The notes under the pieces were generated by a model. That model was not told the origin of the DNA. It did no database searches and saw only the letters and a program-made list of their open reading frames with translations. DNA of 13,870 nucleotides, from positions 1 through 13,870 of the forward strand of contig CAKVCR010000041.1 in the NCBI GenBank assembly GCA_934725835.1. Direction: 5' to 3'. Positions 1 to 7,005 of this stretch are shown piece by piece. Both the position numbers and the translations under genes were made by a program. The stretch's first letter is position 1; every line of letters starts with the position of its first letter. The DNA is from an uncultured Odoribacter sp. (GTDB lineage: Bacteria; Bacteroidota; Bacteroidia; Bacteroidales; Marinifilaceae).

Positions 1-15
1 CTTCTGATTTCAAAA

Positions 16-46
16 CAAATTTAGAGTATTCATTATTCTAGACCAA
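16..46 (-). promoter_or_regulatory. Bacteroides-type promoter in repeat copy 1
   Basis: On the minus strand TTGG (plus 43-46) stands 19 bases before TAAATTTG (plus 16-23). The second box is an exact match to the Bacteroides -7 consensus TAnnTTTG, and the first is close to the -33 TTTG. It points leftward out of the window, towards an unseen gene. Confidence 0.6.
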
Positions 47-51
47 TAGCG

Positions 52-73
52 AATGTTAGCAAAATGTTAGCAA
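52..73 (-). promoter_or_regulatory. Tandem 11-bp operator, copy 1
   Basis: Two perfect head-to-tail copies of TTGCTAACATT (minus strand) end five bases before the -33 box. An 11-bp centre-to-centre direct repeat just upstream of -35/-33 is the classic site for an activating OmpR/PhoB-family response regulator, and one is encoded at 3977-4678. Binding by that protein is inferred. Confidence 0.55.
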
Positions 74-207
74 TTTTATAGCAATGATTCCAATATTTAG
101 TTGTTCATCATAGTCACTCTATCTTGTCTGCTAACTTGTAAAGCAGGTGCGATTGATTCAATATATCAGACAGATTGTTGAATAAGAAAGGGATATTATT
201 GGTCGTT

Positions 208-840
208 TTAATCATATAAAACGAGAAACTCTTCCGCCTCCCGCCTGATTCGGTCTATTGTACCGGAAGAGATTTTTACCTGCTTGGTTATAATTTTCAA
301 TGCAACACTTTCTGCCTCTTTCAGTTTTCCTTGCAGACAGTAAAGTTTCATCAAGCGATAGAGCGGCATAAAGCGGTTCGGACACATATTCGAAGCTCTC
401 GACAAATGCTTTCTCGACTTTCCATAGTCGCCTAGTTTTTCCAGATTACTCGCCAACAACATGTGTACATCCATGTCGTTCCAACCTGCCAGACATTCCG
501 ACATGATTTCATGACTTTCTTTCCACAAGCCCTGTCGGTTTAGTTCTGCACCATAATTATACAAAAACAACGGATTTCCTTTCATCACCGGATACAACCG
601 AACATATTCATTATGCATCCGTTCTGTATTTCCCAGGCAAATTTCTTGCGTCACCTTCCACCATTCATACTCTTTCCAATGCCAAAAGCAAGAACCGACA
701 AGTATAAACAAAGCAACAATCACTATCCCTAATTTACAAAATCCATTCCCAAACAATATGTATTTCCCCTCCCGTAATATCATCCCCAATAAAATACACG
801 CAGATACTTGTATGGAAGGATAACTTAATGGATAAGAAAA
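208..840 (-). pseudogene. C-terminal remnant of an O-antigen-ligase/TPR membrane protein
   Basis: The open frame begins immediately after the lipoprotein stop codon (841-843) and runs to the stop at 208-210. An ATG at 783 could start a 192-residue product, but the frame upstream of it already reads like protein, starting FSYPLSYPS and continuing hydrophobically to that ATG. This looks like the second-to-last membrane helix of a Wzy/WaaL-type O-antigen ligase. A last helix follows (LGIVIVALFILVGSCFWHW), then about 140 residues of TPR-like helices (NPLFLYNYGAELNRQG, PNRFMPLYRLMKLYCLQG). In Bacteroides this tail is familiar to me from O-antigen ligase family proteins of some 600 residues, so roughly the N-terminal two thirds is missing. 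The family call comes from memory of that tail; a stand-alone membrane-anchored TPR protein starting at 783 or at TTG 789 is the alternative. Confidence 0.6.
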
Positions 841-1527
841 TTACTTTCCTCTCCAAGCACATTGTCCTCCGTAACTATCAGTTGTAGAGAAACCAAGGGA
901 ACATGAAGTATTAGATGCTGACAAACCTACAGTTAGATAACCATTCCCTGCTCGTTTTTTTAGAATTGTCGAACCCAGTGTTGTTGTTGTAACTATATGC
1001 CCTGGCATTAGCACAACATTAGCATAACAATGCGTGTATACACCACTCATTCTACTTGGAGCATAACACGAATTATATTCAAAACCTACCCCATAAGTTT
1101 TTATAAGTCCAGATGGCAAACCTATTCCTGCTCCGGGCTGGCTGGAATCTCCCTCTGAATTCGTTTTTATAACAGGAAAATTGTCTTCTATTTCATCGTA
1201 TGTACAATCTTCAATAATAATTGTATCTCCATTTAAAGATTTAGTTTTTTCTTTACTTATGATTGAATTTATCAATTCATTGGCCTTTATTAAATCCCTT
1301 GAAACAATATCATATACTTCGTTAGATATTCCATATTCTAATGCTTTTTCTTTAGATATAGTTATAAAATATTGATTGTCATCCGTAACAATCAATTTGT
1401 TTTTAATAAATAATAAAGCTTCCTCCTTTTGTTTTTCTAAAGAATTAAAGTTACCATCTACTGATTTTGAACAGCTGCAAACAATTATCAATATTGATAT
1501 TAGACTGACAATATTCATATTTTTCAT
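841..1527 (-). CDS. Putative lipoprotein, cysteine-containing, unknown function
   Basis: The 228-residue product has a short basic start, a hydrophobic stretch (residues 6-16) and a lipobox-like VCSC, so Cys19 is the probable lipidated residue; it should sit in the envelope, possibly on the surface. Residues 28-100 are charged and probably helical. Residues 130-150 are Gly-rich, and the C-terminal part is beta-like with four cysteines (154, 167, 209, 223) that could form two disulfides. I recognise no named family. ATG at 1527 is used; ATG at 1518 is also possible. The first half of the gene (about 1180-1527) is far more AT-rich than neighbouring genes, suggesting recent acquisition. It lies downstream of the operator/promoter in repeat copy 2, and its stop touches the reading frame of the ligase remnant. 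Confidence 0.75.
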   Translation of the reverse strand: MKNMNIVSLISILIIVCSCSKSVDGNFNSLEKQKEEALLFIKNKLIVTDDNQYFITISKEKALEYGISNEVYDIVSRDLIKANELINSIISKEKTKSLNGDTIIIEDCTYDEIEDNFPVIKTNSEGDSSQPGAGIGLPSGLIKTYGVGFEYNSCYAPSRMSGVYTHCYANVVLMPGHIVTTTTLGSTILKKRAGNGYLTVGLSASNTSCSLGFSTTDSYGGQCAWRGK

Positions 1528-1547
1528 ATCCCATTAATCAAAACATT

Positions 1548-1610
1548 CTACAAACTCAAAATATTCTTATCCTTATCTATCAACTCCTCCTTGGTAACTA
1601 CCTTTTTCAT
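1548..1610 (-). other. Tiny ORF in the leader of the lipoprotein gene
   Basis: A 20-codon frame (MKKVVTKEELIDKDKNILSL) lies between the predicted transcription start (about 1694) and the lipoprotein ATG, with GGAG six bases before its ATG. This is unusual here, where most genes lack such a site. An overlapping 18-codon frame ends at 1573. These may be leader peptides or scraps of an older gene; nothing beyond the open frames supports expression. Confidence 0.15.
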
Positions 1611-1700
1611 TAACACTCCATTGTTTCATCGCAATATCATCATTTGAACATTCATGAATTTAACTAATAAACCTTCAGAAATTATCTTCTGATTTCAAAA

Positions 1701-1731
1701 CAAATTTAGAGTATTCATTATTCTAGACCAA
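1701..1731 (-). promoter_or_regulatory. Bacteroides-type promoter for the lipoprotein gene
   Basis: On the minus strand TTGG (plus 1728-1731), a 19-base spacer, then TAAATTTG (plus 1701-1708), an exact fit to TAnnTTTG. Transcription would start near 1694, giving a leader of about 165 bases before the lipoprotein ATG at 1527. Confidence 0.6.
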
Positions 1732-1736
1732 TAGCG

Positions 1737-1758
1737 AATGTTAGCAAAATGTTAGCAA
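1737..1758 (-). promoter_or_regulatory. Tandem 11-bp operator, copy 2
   Basis: Two perfect adjacent TTGCTAACATT units (minus strand), five bases upstream of the -33 box. This position suits activation by an OmpR-type response regulator touching RNA polymerase. The gene for such a regulator is the second one to the right. Confidence 0.55.
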
Positions 1759-1823
1759 TTTTTCTATGTATTTTTTTAAACTAAAAGTTTGCTGTTACAA
1801 TATTTACAGCTATTATTGTCTGT

Positions 1824-3956
1824 ATGAAAAGTACGGCTTCGCACAAAGGTATCATTGTTACGCTGCTGATAGTTCTGTTTATGGCAACAGTAGTGATTAG
1901 AAATGTGTATATCTATCATTTGGAAGCCAATAGTTTCAAACGGGAAATGGAAGAGGTGGTAAGGACTGCTACCAGAGAGTATCTGATATCGCAAAATATA
2001 GAAACCTCATACCTGCTTTCACGAACATCTACTTCATACAAAATAAAATATGCAGTGGGCGAACAATTTTATGTTGCCAGTCTGCAAAAACAACAATTTG
2101 GAACTTTCTACTTTCGGATGCGTTATGATTTTTTTCACGACCGCTGGTCTGCCGATAGTCTGGCTGCACATATTAAGAAACTGAATCCTTATACAGAAAT
2201 ACCTGTTACCATTGTCAGAAAGGATGAAACAGGTCTGATTATTGATTCTTCAGTGTCAGATTGCCACGTTCCATCCGGAATGCCGACATTCGTTATCGAT
2301 AGACTTGGCTCTATGTATTCGGATTCTATATCTGTATGGTGTGAAATGCCGTTTTACGTATTCTATGAGAGACAGGGCATTCTTTTCTATCTGACAATCT
2401 TTCTGCTTGTTTGGTCGTTGATTCATTGCTTTTTGATTATTTATAAAGATAGGACAGAACATCGCGATCAGTTGTTATTGGAAAAGCAGACGATCTTTAT
2501 ACACGACCTCAAAAGTCCGCTTTGTACCAACCGTAATATAGTTAACCGCCTGCTAAAAAATATAGCTTTATATCCGATGGAAGAATTCAGACAGAAATCA
2601 GCGACTCTGTTGCATTTGTCTCGGGAGATGATGAACGAAATAAGTCGATTTCTTTGTGTTTGTGATACTCTGCAGGACTCGGATGATTATCGGACGTTCA
2701 ATTTGAAGGATATGTTGCAGCAGGTCATAGCGCACCATTCTGAAGGTAACGATATTTCCATCTCCTTGGATTTCAGACTGACGAATCCTGAAATTGAAGG
2801 TGCCGGTTTTCATATCAAACATATGCTGAACAATCTGATCAGCAATGCCATCAAACATACCGGTCAAGGCAGGGAGATTTTGATTGCTTGCTATTCTACT
2901 CCTAAAGGCAAAACTGCCGTTTCTATCCTCGATCAAGGAGGGATAACTGCTTTGAATCAAGGAGATTCAACTGAAAGCCATGGTATGGGACTTCCGTATA
3001 TAAACCGGTATATACACCGTTATGGAGGTTCGTTTACAATCCGCAATCGGCAGGAAGGAGGCAAAGAATGTGTACTTACGCTCTCTTCGCAAAAACATAC
3101 CTGCAGCTTCCATTGTCCATCTTATCTTTATATTGCATTCATAGGGCTGATGTTGTTACTTGGAGTTCTGGGTGTGTTGCGGCTGTTTCACAGCTATAAG
3201 CAATATTTATACAGCACAGAGAAGGATTTGATTTATACGGCTGTAGCGAATTCAACCCAACTGGCGGTTCATTGGAGGAAAGACACCACCTTTTTTAGAT
3301 ATGACCATCCTCAGAAAACAATAACCGTATTTCGGAATCTTAAAAGCAGAACGCTCCCGACCCATACGACCAACTCCCAGGATCTTGCCCGTATGGCATA
3401 TGATTTGCGGAATTCGCAGTGGAATCTTGATTCTGTGTACAAGCTATACCGACGACTTTCTTCTGTTTCCATCCCGATAGAGCTGATTCGTAGCGATTCT
3501 GCCGGTAAGGTTTTGGAACATCAGGAACATCAGCCTTCCTTGTTGTGTAGTTTAATGACTTTCCGCATGCCTTTGGGGTATGTTGATGGCGACCAATTGC
3601 AGGTGAGCCTTTTTATACCATGGTGTAATTTTTTTACCTATCATGCCTTGTGGTTGTTTTTTATCTTTACCTCTGTTCTGCTACTATGCCTAATGGCATG
3701 TATCTTATATCGATACGACAGAAATATCAAGGCATTTGCACTTTTTCAACAAAATAAAACAATCAACTTTATCTGCTACTTGCAACAGGAACTGAATCTG
3801 ACCGAACGACTCGAACAAAAACTTTATAATGTGAATATTTCTGATATTGAAACAAAGGAAAATATACTACGCCAACTGTTGGCGTGCTACTCCAATATGT
3901 TGAACAGAGTAAATCTACTGCTCGACCAGATGGTGACATTCAGACGGAAACGATAA
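1824..3956 (+). CDS. Membrane sensor histidine kinase with duplicated, half-degenerate sensor module
   Basis: The 710-residue product is the sensor of a two-component system. The first half is canonical: TM1 (8-31), periplasmic sensor (32-184), TM2 (185-207), and a DHp helix with H-box FIHDLKSPL (phospho-acceptor His227). The ATPase domain follows, with N-box NLISNAIKH (Asn341), a shortened G1 box DQGG (370-373) and G2 box GMGLPY (387-392). After the ATPase domain a second unit follows: TM3 (433-455), sensor (456-607), TM4 (608-629) and a DHp-like coil where Cys651 replaces the His; no ATPase domain follows. The two halves align at an offset of 424-425 residues (Y101/Y526, W108/W533, D111/D536, IP126/IP550, H227/C651), so this is an internal duplication. 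The response regulator starts 20 bp downstream and is the presumed partner. The ATG at 1824 places TM1 at the N-terminus. Confidence 0.93.
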   Translation: MKSTASHKGIIVTLLIVLFMATVVIRNVYIYHLEANSFKREMEEVVRTATREYLISQNIETSYLLSRTSTSYKIKYAVGEQFYVASLQKQQFGTFYFRMRYDFFHDRWSADSLAAHIKKLNPYTEIPVTIVRKDETGLIIDSSVSDCHVPSGMPTFVIDRLGSMYSDSISVWCEMPFYVFYERQGILFYLTIFLLVWSLIHCFLIIYKDRTEHRDQLLLEKQTIFIHDLKSPLCTNRNIVNRLLKNIALYPMEEFRQKSATLLHLSREMMNEISRFLCVCDTLQDSDDYRTFNLKDMLQQVIAHHSEGNDISISLDFRLTNPEIEGAGFHIKHMLNNLISNAIKHTGQGREILIACYSTPKGKTAVSILDQGGITALNQGDSTESHGMGLPYINRYIHRYGGSFTIRNRQEGGKECVLTLSSQKHTCSFHCPSYLYIAFIGLMLLLGVLGVLRLFHSYKQYLYSTEKDLIYTAVANSTQLAVHWRKDTTFFRYDHPQKTITVFRNLKSRTLPTHTTNSQDLARMAYDLRNSQWNLDSVYKLYRRLSSVSIPIELIRSDSAGKVLEHQEHQPSLLCSLMTFRMPLGYVDGDQLQVSLFIPWCNFFTYHALWLFFIFTSVLLLCLMACILYRYDRNIKAFALFQQNKTINFICYLQQELNLTERLEQKLYNVNISDIETKENILRQLLACYSNMLNRVNLLLDQMVTFRRKR

Positions 3957-3976
3957 TTTGTAAAAAGAACAATAAC

Positions 3977-4678
3977 ATGCAAAACAAACTGAGATTGCTC
4001 TATGCCGAAGACAATCAGGATACAGCCAAAGAAACTGCCGAGGAGTTGGAAGAATACGGTTTTGAAGTGAATATCGTATATGATGGAGACGAGGCATGGT
4101 TAGCCTTTCAGGAAACCAATCCGGACATTGTGTTGCTTGACTATCGTATGCCGGGTAAAAACGGACTGGAGGTATTTGCTTTGATTCACCGCATAAATCC
4201 AACCGTACCCGTGCTGATTTTAAGCTCATATACGGAATATTGTATCGCCTCGCTGAAAAACGGTACTGCAGACTTCATCCGCAAGGATGCTCTCATCGAA
4301 GAAGTGGCACTGCGACTGAAAATGGCATGGAGACAAAGCCAGAATATGCCGCAGACAGAAGAATTGCCTAAAACACAAGAGGTCTACTATCTAAGCGAGA
4401 ATTGCCGGTATAATGCAGGAAATACCACGCTTTTTATTAATGAACAGCCCATACCGCTTACGGCAATTCCGGGCGAATTGCTGACGATATTGTGTCAAAA
4501 CCAAAATCAGTATGTTTCCAAACAGACTCTCTGCAAACGGTTATGGAATGTATATAACAGTGGGAAAATAACAAGCCTGCGCAACTATATTTCTGACCTT
4601 CGCAAGATGCTGGAAGGTGCCGATACCGTTACAATCCATTCATACTATGGCAGGGGATATTGTTTGAAGACATTATAA
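3977..4678 (+). CDS. OmpR-family response regulator
   Basis: The 233-residue product has a receiver domain (about 4-120) and a winged-helix DNA-binding domain of Trans_reg_C type (about 137-232). Visible receiver residues are the acidic pair Glu11-Asp12, the phospho-acceptor Asp55 (VLLDYRMPG), Ser83/Ser84 in ILSS, and Lys103. In the effector domain, SLRNYISDLRKML is the recognition helix and IHSYYGRGYCL the wing. The frame is open back to 3884 inside the kinase gene, but ATG 3977 gives the normal receiver N-terminus (MQNKLRLLYAEDN). It lies 20 bp after the kinase stop, so the two should be co-transcribed. It resembles RprY-type Bacteroides regulators in layout, though I do not claim orthology. 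Its most plausible sites are the tandem TTGCTAACATT operators at 52-73 and 1737-1758. Confidence 0.95.
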   Translation: MQNKLRLLYAEDNQDTAKETAEELEEYGFEVNIVYDGDEAWLAFQETNPDIVLLDYRMPGKNGLEVFALIHRINPTVPVLILSSYTEYCIASLKNGTADFIRKDALIEEVALRLKMAWRQSQNMPQTEELPKTQEVYYLSENCRYNAGNTTLFINEQPIPLTAIPGELLTILCQNQNQYVSKQTLCKRLWNVYNSGKITSLRNYISDLRKMLEGADTVTIHSYYGRGYCLKTL

Positions 4679-4886
4679 ACTCCGAAGTCAGGAATTTCAT
4701 ATCATTTGACGAAAGCAGATGGGAGATACTGGATTATATGTAAAATGGATGATAGGTGAAAAAAGTCGTTTTTGACCATTGTTTATCTATTTTTCTTTTG
4801 CATTTGTGCAATAGTATTTAACCCACAAAATAGATAGTTATGAAACTGGCAAGAATTTCAATCAAGGTCTTGCTGTCGGTCTGGAT

Positions 4887-5228
4887 TTGGAGGGTTTGGA
4901 AGTTTGTGCTTCAGGTTGTTCGTATGACGAATATGGCAAGTGTCATGTTTATTCTTCAGATGATACATATCCGGAGGTTACATTTTGGCTTAGAGATAAA
5001 GTCACTAAGGAGATAGTTCCCAGATTTGACGAATCCATGATTATTCAAGGTGGAGGGACATCAGTTATTGGAGGATGGATGCGTTTGTCTGTCAAGAGCA
5101 GAAACGAATCTAATGGTACATTTGTCCTTCAGGGCTCAAAAGACCTCACGCCAGGAGAATCTACAGAGGTTAGTTTCGCTTGTAGCGACTATTTTGGCAA
5201 GTATATTGGTGGTGCCATATGGTGGTAG
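4887..5228 (+). CDS. Small unidentified protein, possibly secreted, 5' end uncertain or frameshifted
   Basis: The frame is open from 4815 to the stop at 5226-5228 but has no ATG near its beginning; TTG 4887 gives 113 residues. Three cysteines cluster at the N-terminus (CASGCSYDEYGKC), followed by beta-rich sequence ending GGAIWW. Just upstream, an ATG at 4840 begins a signal-peptide-like stretch (MKLARISIKVLL) in another frame, which stays open only to 5016. A one-base change around 4865-4885 would join a start to the body, so the gene may be frameshifted. The motif LEGLEVCASG faintly recalls Bacteroides NVEALA-type exported peptides, but the match is too weak for a family call. It follows the response regulator by about 160 bp and is closed by a strong terminator. 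Confidence 0.5.
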   Translation: MEGLEVCASGCSYDEYGKCHVYSSDDTYPEVTFWLRDKVTKEIVPRFDESMIIQGGGTSVIGGWMRLSVKSRNESNGTFVLQGSKDLTPGESTEVSFACSDYFGKYIGGAIWW

Positions 5229-5236
5229 TGTTCGTT

Positions 5237-5288
5237 AAAATGAAATTCCCCCACAAGTCTCCGTATTCTTGTGGGGGAATTTCATTTT
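5237..5288. terminator. Strong bidirectional terminator
   Basis: A perfect 21-bp stem pairs 5237-5257 (core TTCCCCCACAAG) with 5268-5288 (core CTTGTGGGGGAA) around a 10-base loop. A T-run ends the plus-strand arm, and the A-run at the other end gives T's for leftward transcripts. It sits between the convergent small gene and fumarase and should stop both. Confidence 0.93.
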
Positions 5289-5309
5289 TATGCTAGAACG
5301 ATTAGTGGT

Positions 5310-6920
5310 TTAGTGTGCCCATTCAGCGAAGAAGTCGTTTCCTTTGTCGTCGACGATGATAAAGGCGGGGAAGTTTTCTACACGGATTTTGCGGACAGCT
5401 TCCATTCCCAGTTCTTCGAAGTCAACCACTTCAACCGATTTGATGCTTTCTTTGGCTAAAATGGCTGCCGGACCACCTATGGAGCCCAGGTAGAAGCCTC
5501 CGTGTTTCTTGCAGGCATTGGTGACATCGATGGAGCGGTTTCCTTTGGCCACCATAATCATAGAACCTCCTAATGACTGGAACAGGTCAACGTATGGGTC
5601 CATACGGCCGGCCGTGGTCGGTCCGAAACTGCCGGAAGCCATGCCCTGCGGCGTTTTTGCCGGACCTGCATAATATACCGGGTGTTTCTTGAAATATTCC
5701 GGCATAGGCTTGCCTTCGTCAATCATCTGTTTGATGCGGGCATGTGCGATATCGCGGGCTACAATCAGCGTGCCGTTTAGGTTCAGACGGGTCTTTACCG
5801 GATATTTGCTCAACTCTTTCAATACATTTTCCATTGGTTGGTCGAGGTCAATGTCGATGGCTGGAGCCAAAGCCGGAGTCTCTTTCGGCAGGAAACGTGC
5901 CGGATTCTTTTCCAGCTGCTCCAGGAAGATTCCGTCTTCCGTGATTTTCGCTTTAATATTACGGTCGGCGCTACAGCTTACACCTATGCCTACAGGGCAG
6001 GAAGCTGCGTGGCGGGGCATGCGGATAACGCGTACATCATGTACCCAATATTTACCGCCGAATTGTGCTCCGATACCTTTCTCCCGGCAAATTTTCAAAA
6101 TCTTCTCTTCCCATTCCAAATCGCGGAATGCACGTCCTCCTTCATTTCCGGAAGTAGGGAGGTTGTCGTAATATCCTGCCGAAGCTTTCTTGACTGTTGT
6201 CAGGTTGGCTTCTGCAGATGTGCCGCCGATGACCACTGCCAGATGATAGGGAGGACAGGCTGAGGTTCCGAGGTCGAGCACTTTCTGCTGGATGAATTTG
6301 GTCAATGTCTCTTCGTTCAACAATGCTTTGGTCTGCTGATATAGGAATGTCTTGTTGGCAGAGCCTCCGCCTTTGGTGATAAAGAGGAATTCGTATTTGT
6401 TGCCTTGAGTGGCATAGAGGTCGATTTGTGCCGGAAGGTTAGTCCCGCTGTTTTTCTCTTCGGTCATGGTGAACGGCACTACCTGAGAATAGCGCAGGTT
6501 GCGGTCGCGGTAGGTTTCGAATACACCTGTGCTGATAGCCTCGGCATCGTTGCATCCGGTCCATACGTTTTCACCCTTTTTGCCGATGCAGATAGCCGTG
6601 CCGGTGTCCTGACATGTAGGCAGTTGACCCTCAGCGGCAACAACCTGGTTCATCAGCATGGTGTGTGCCACGAATTTGTCATTGTCGCTTGCTTCCGGAT
6701 CTTTCAGAATGTCTGCCAACTTCTGCAAATGAGATGCGCGCAGATAGAACGATACGTCTGTGTATGCTTCGCGCGCCAGCAATTCCAATCCTTCCTTCTC
6801 GATTTTCAATATTCTACGACCGTCACACTCGATGGTTTTTACATAATCCTTTGTGAGCAAACGGTATTCCGTTGTGTCCTTTTCAATTGGAAACGGATCT
6901 TGATACTTAAATTCAGCCAT
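5310..6920 (-). CDS. fumB: Fumarate hydratase, class I ([4Fe-4S])
   Basis: The 536-residue product catalyses the reversible hydration of fumarate to malate in the cytoplasm. In Bacteroides it runs mainly from malate to fumarate, feeding fumarate reductase on the way to succinate and propionate. Length and sequence fit the oxygen-sensitive FumA/FumB class along the whole protein: an N-terminal catalytic region (about 12-330) and the C-terminal fumerase beta domain (about 335-530). The cluster cysteines are Cys103 (PTCQDTG), Cys222 (SACPPYH) and Cys316 (VSCSADR), matching E. coli FumA 105/224/318 at a constant offset of two. KGGGSANK and the tail motif PTTAGRMDPYVD are also typical. The symbol follows common Bacteroides usage; FumA and FumB cannot be told apart here. 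It is monocistronic by appearance, with the terminator at 5237-5288 behind it and 85 bp to the next leftward gene. Confidence 0.97.
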   Translation of the reverse strand: MAEFKYQDPFPIEKDTTEYRLLTKDYVKTIECDGRRILKIEKEGLELLAREAYTDVSFYLRASHLQKLADILKDPEASDNDKFVAHTMLMNQVVAAEGQLPTCQDTGTAICIGKKGENVWTGCNDAEAISTGVFETYRDRNLRYSQVVPFTMTEEKNSGTNLPAQIDLYATQGNKYEFLFITKGGGSANKTFLYQQTKALLNEETLTKFIQQKVLDLGTSACPPYHLAVVIGGTSAEANLTTVKKASAGYYDNLPTSGNEGGRAFRDLEWEEKILKICREKGIGAQFGGKYWVHDVRVIRMPRHAASCPVGIGVSCSADRNIKAKITEDGIFLEQLEKNPARFLPKETPALAPAIDIDLDQPMENVLKELSKYPVKTRLNLNGTLIVARDIAHARIKQMIDEGKPMPEYFKKHPVYYAGPAKTPQGMASGSFGPTTAGRMDPYVDLFQSLGGSMIMVAKGNRSIDVTNACKKHGGFYLGSIGGPAAILAKESIKSVEVVDFEELGMEAVRKIRVENFPAFIIVDDKGNDFFAEWAH

Positions 6921-6970
6921 ACTCTAAATCTATTATTTAATGCGTTAATTCATTCTGTCGATTTGTGCTA

Positions 6971-7001
6971 CGAATTTAAAGTTTATAAATGAGAAAGCGA
7001 A
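6971..7001 (-). promoter_or_regulatory. Possible promoter for fumarase
   Basis: On the minus strand TTCG (plus 6998-7001), 19 bases, then TAAATTCG (plus 6971-6978), about 50 bp before the fumarase ATG. Each box departs from the Bacteroides consensus by one base; the spacing equals that of the better promoters in this window. Confidence 0.35.
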
Positions 7002-7005
7002 CGTT

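Larger units (their letters stand above)
1..77. repeat. 77-bp perfect direct repeat, copy 1
   Basis: Bases 1-77 are identical to 1686-1762; identity stops after 77 on the right, while on the left the window edge cuts the copy, so it may be longer. The unit is a promoter with an operator (described separately), reading leftward, so this copy should drive a gene beyond the left edge. The two copies bracket the lipoprotein gene and the ligase/TPR remnant. No transposase, terminal inverted repeats or target-site duplication are visible, so I read it as a duplicated regulatory region, not an insertion-sequence end. Confidence 0.93.
1686..1762. repeat. 77-bp perfect direct repeat, copy 2
   Basis: Identical to bases 1-77. 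It lies between the divergent lipoprotein gene (ATG at 1527) and the sensor kinase gene (ATG at 1824). On the left the match begins exactly at 1686, but copy 1 is cut by the window edge, so the true left boundary is unknown. Confidence 0.95.

Noticed and set aside
78..207. Possible terminator or RNA gene behind the ligase remnant (CTGCT...AGCAG at about 129-147).
   Set aside because: A five-base stem with no T-run; no tRNA or other RNA fold is recognisable.
1007..1023. A pair of ATTAGC motifs exactly 11 bp apart inside the lipoprotein gene, resembling the tandem operator half-sites GTTAGC.
   Set aside because: Only the core hexamer is similar, it lies within codons for NVVLM, and the surrounding bases do not match the operator; chance is sufficient.
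1..1762. Composite transposon or integrated element bounded by the direct repeats.
   Set aside because: No transposase, integrase, terminal inverted repeats or target duplication are present; the repeat itself is explained as a promoter.
1797..1819. Inverted repeat ACAATA...TATTGT just before the kinase ATG.
   Set aside because: Six-base arms of AT-rich sequence with an 11-base gap are expected by chance; no promoter boxes are placed around it.
4679..4839. Possible gene fragment or promoter after the response regulator (a frame ending FDESRWEILDYM).
   Set aside because: The frame is short, lacks a start and overlaps the regulator's 3' end; no exact TAnnTTTG box is present, so nothing is supported in these 160 bases.
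5689..6992. Long rightward reading frames across the fumarase gene.
   Set aside because: They lie antisense to an unmistakable full-length fumarase with all cluster cysteines and show no protein-family features.
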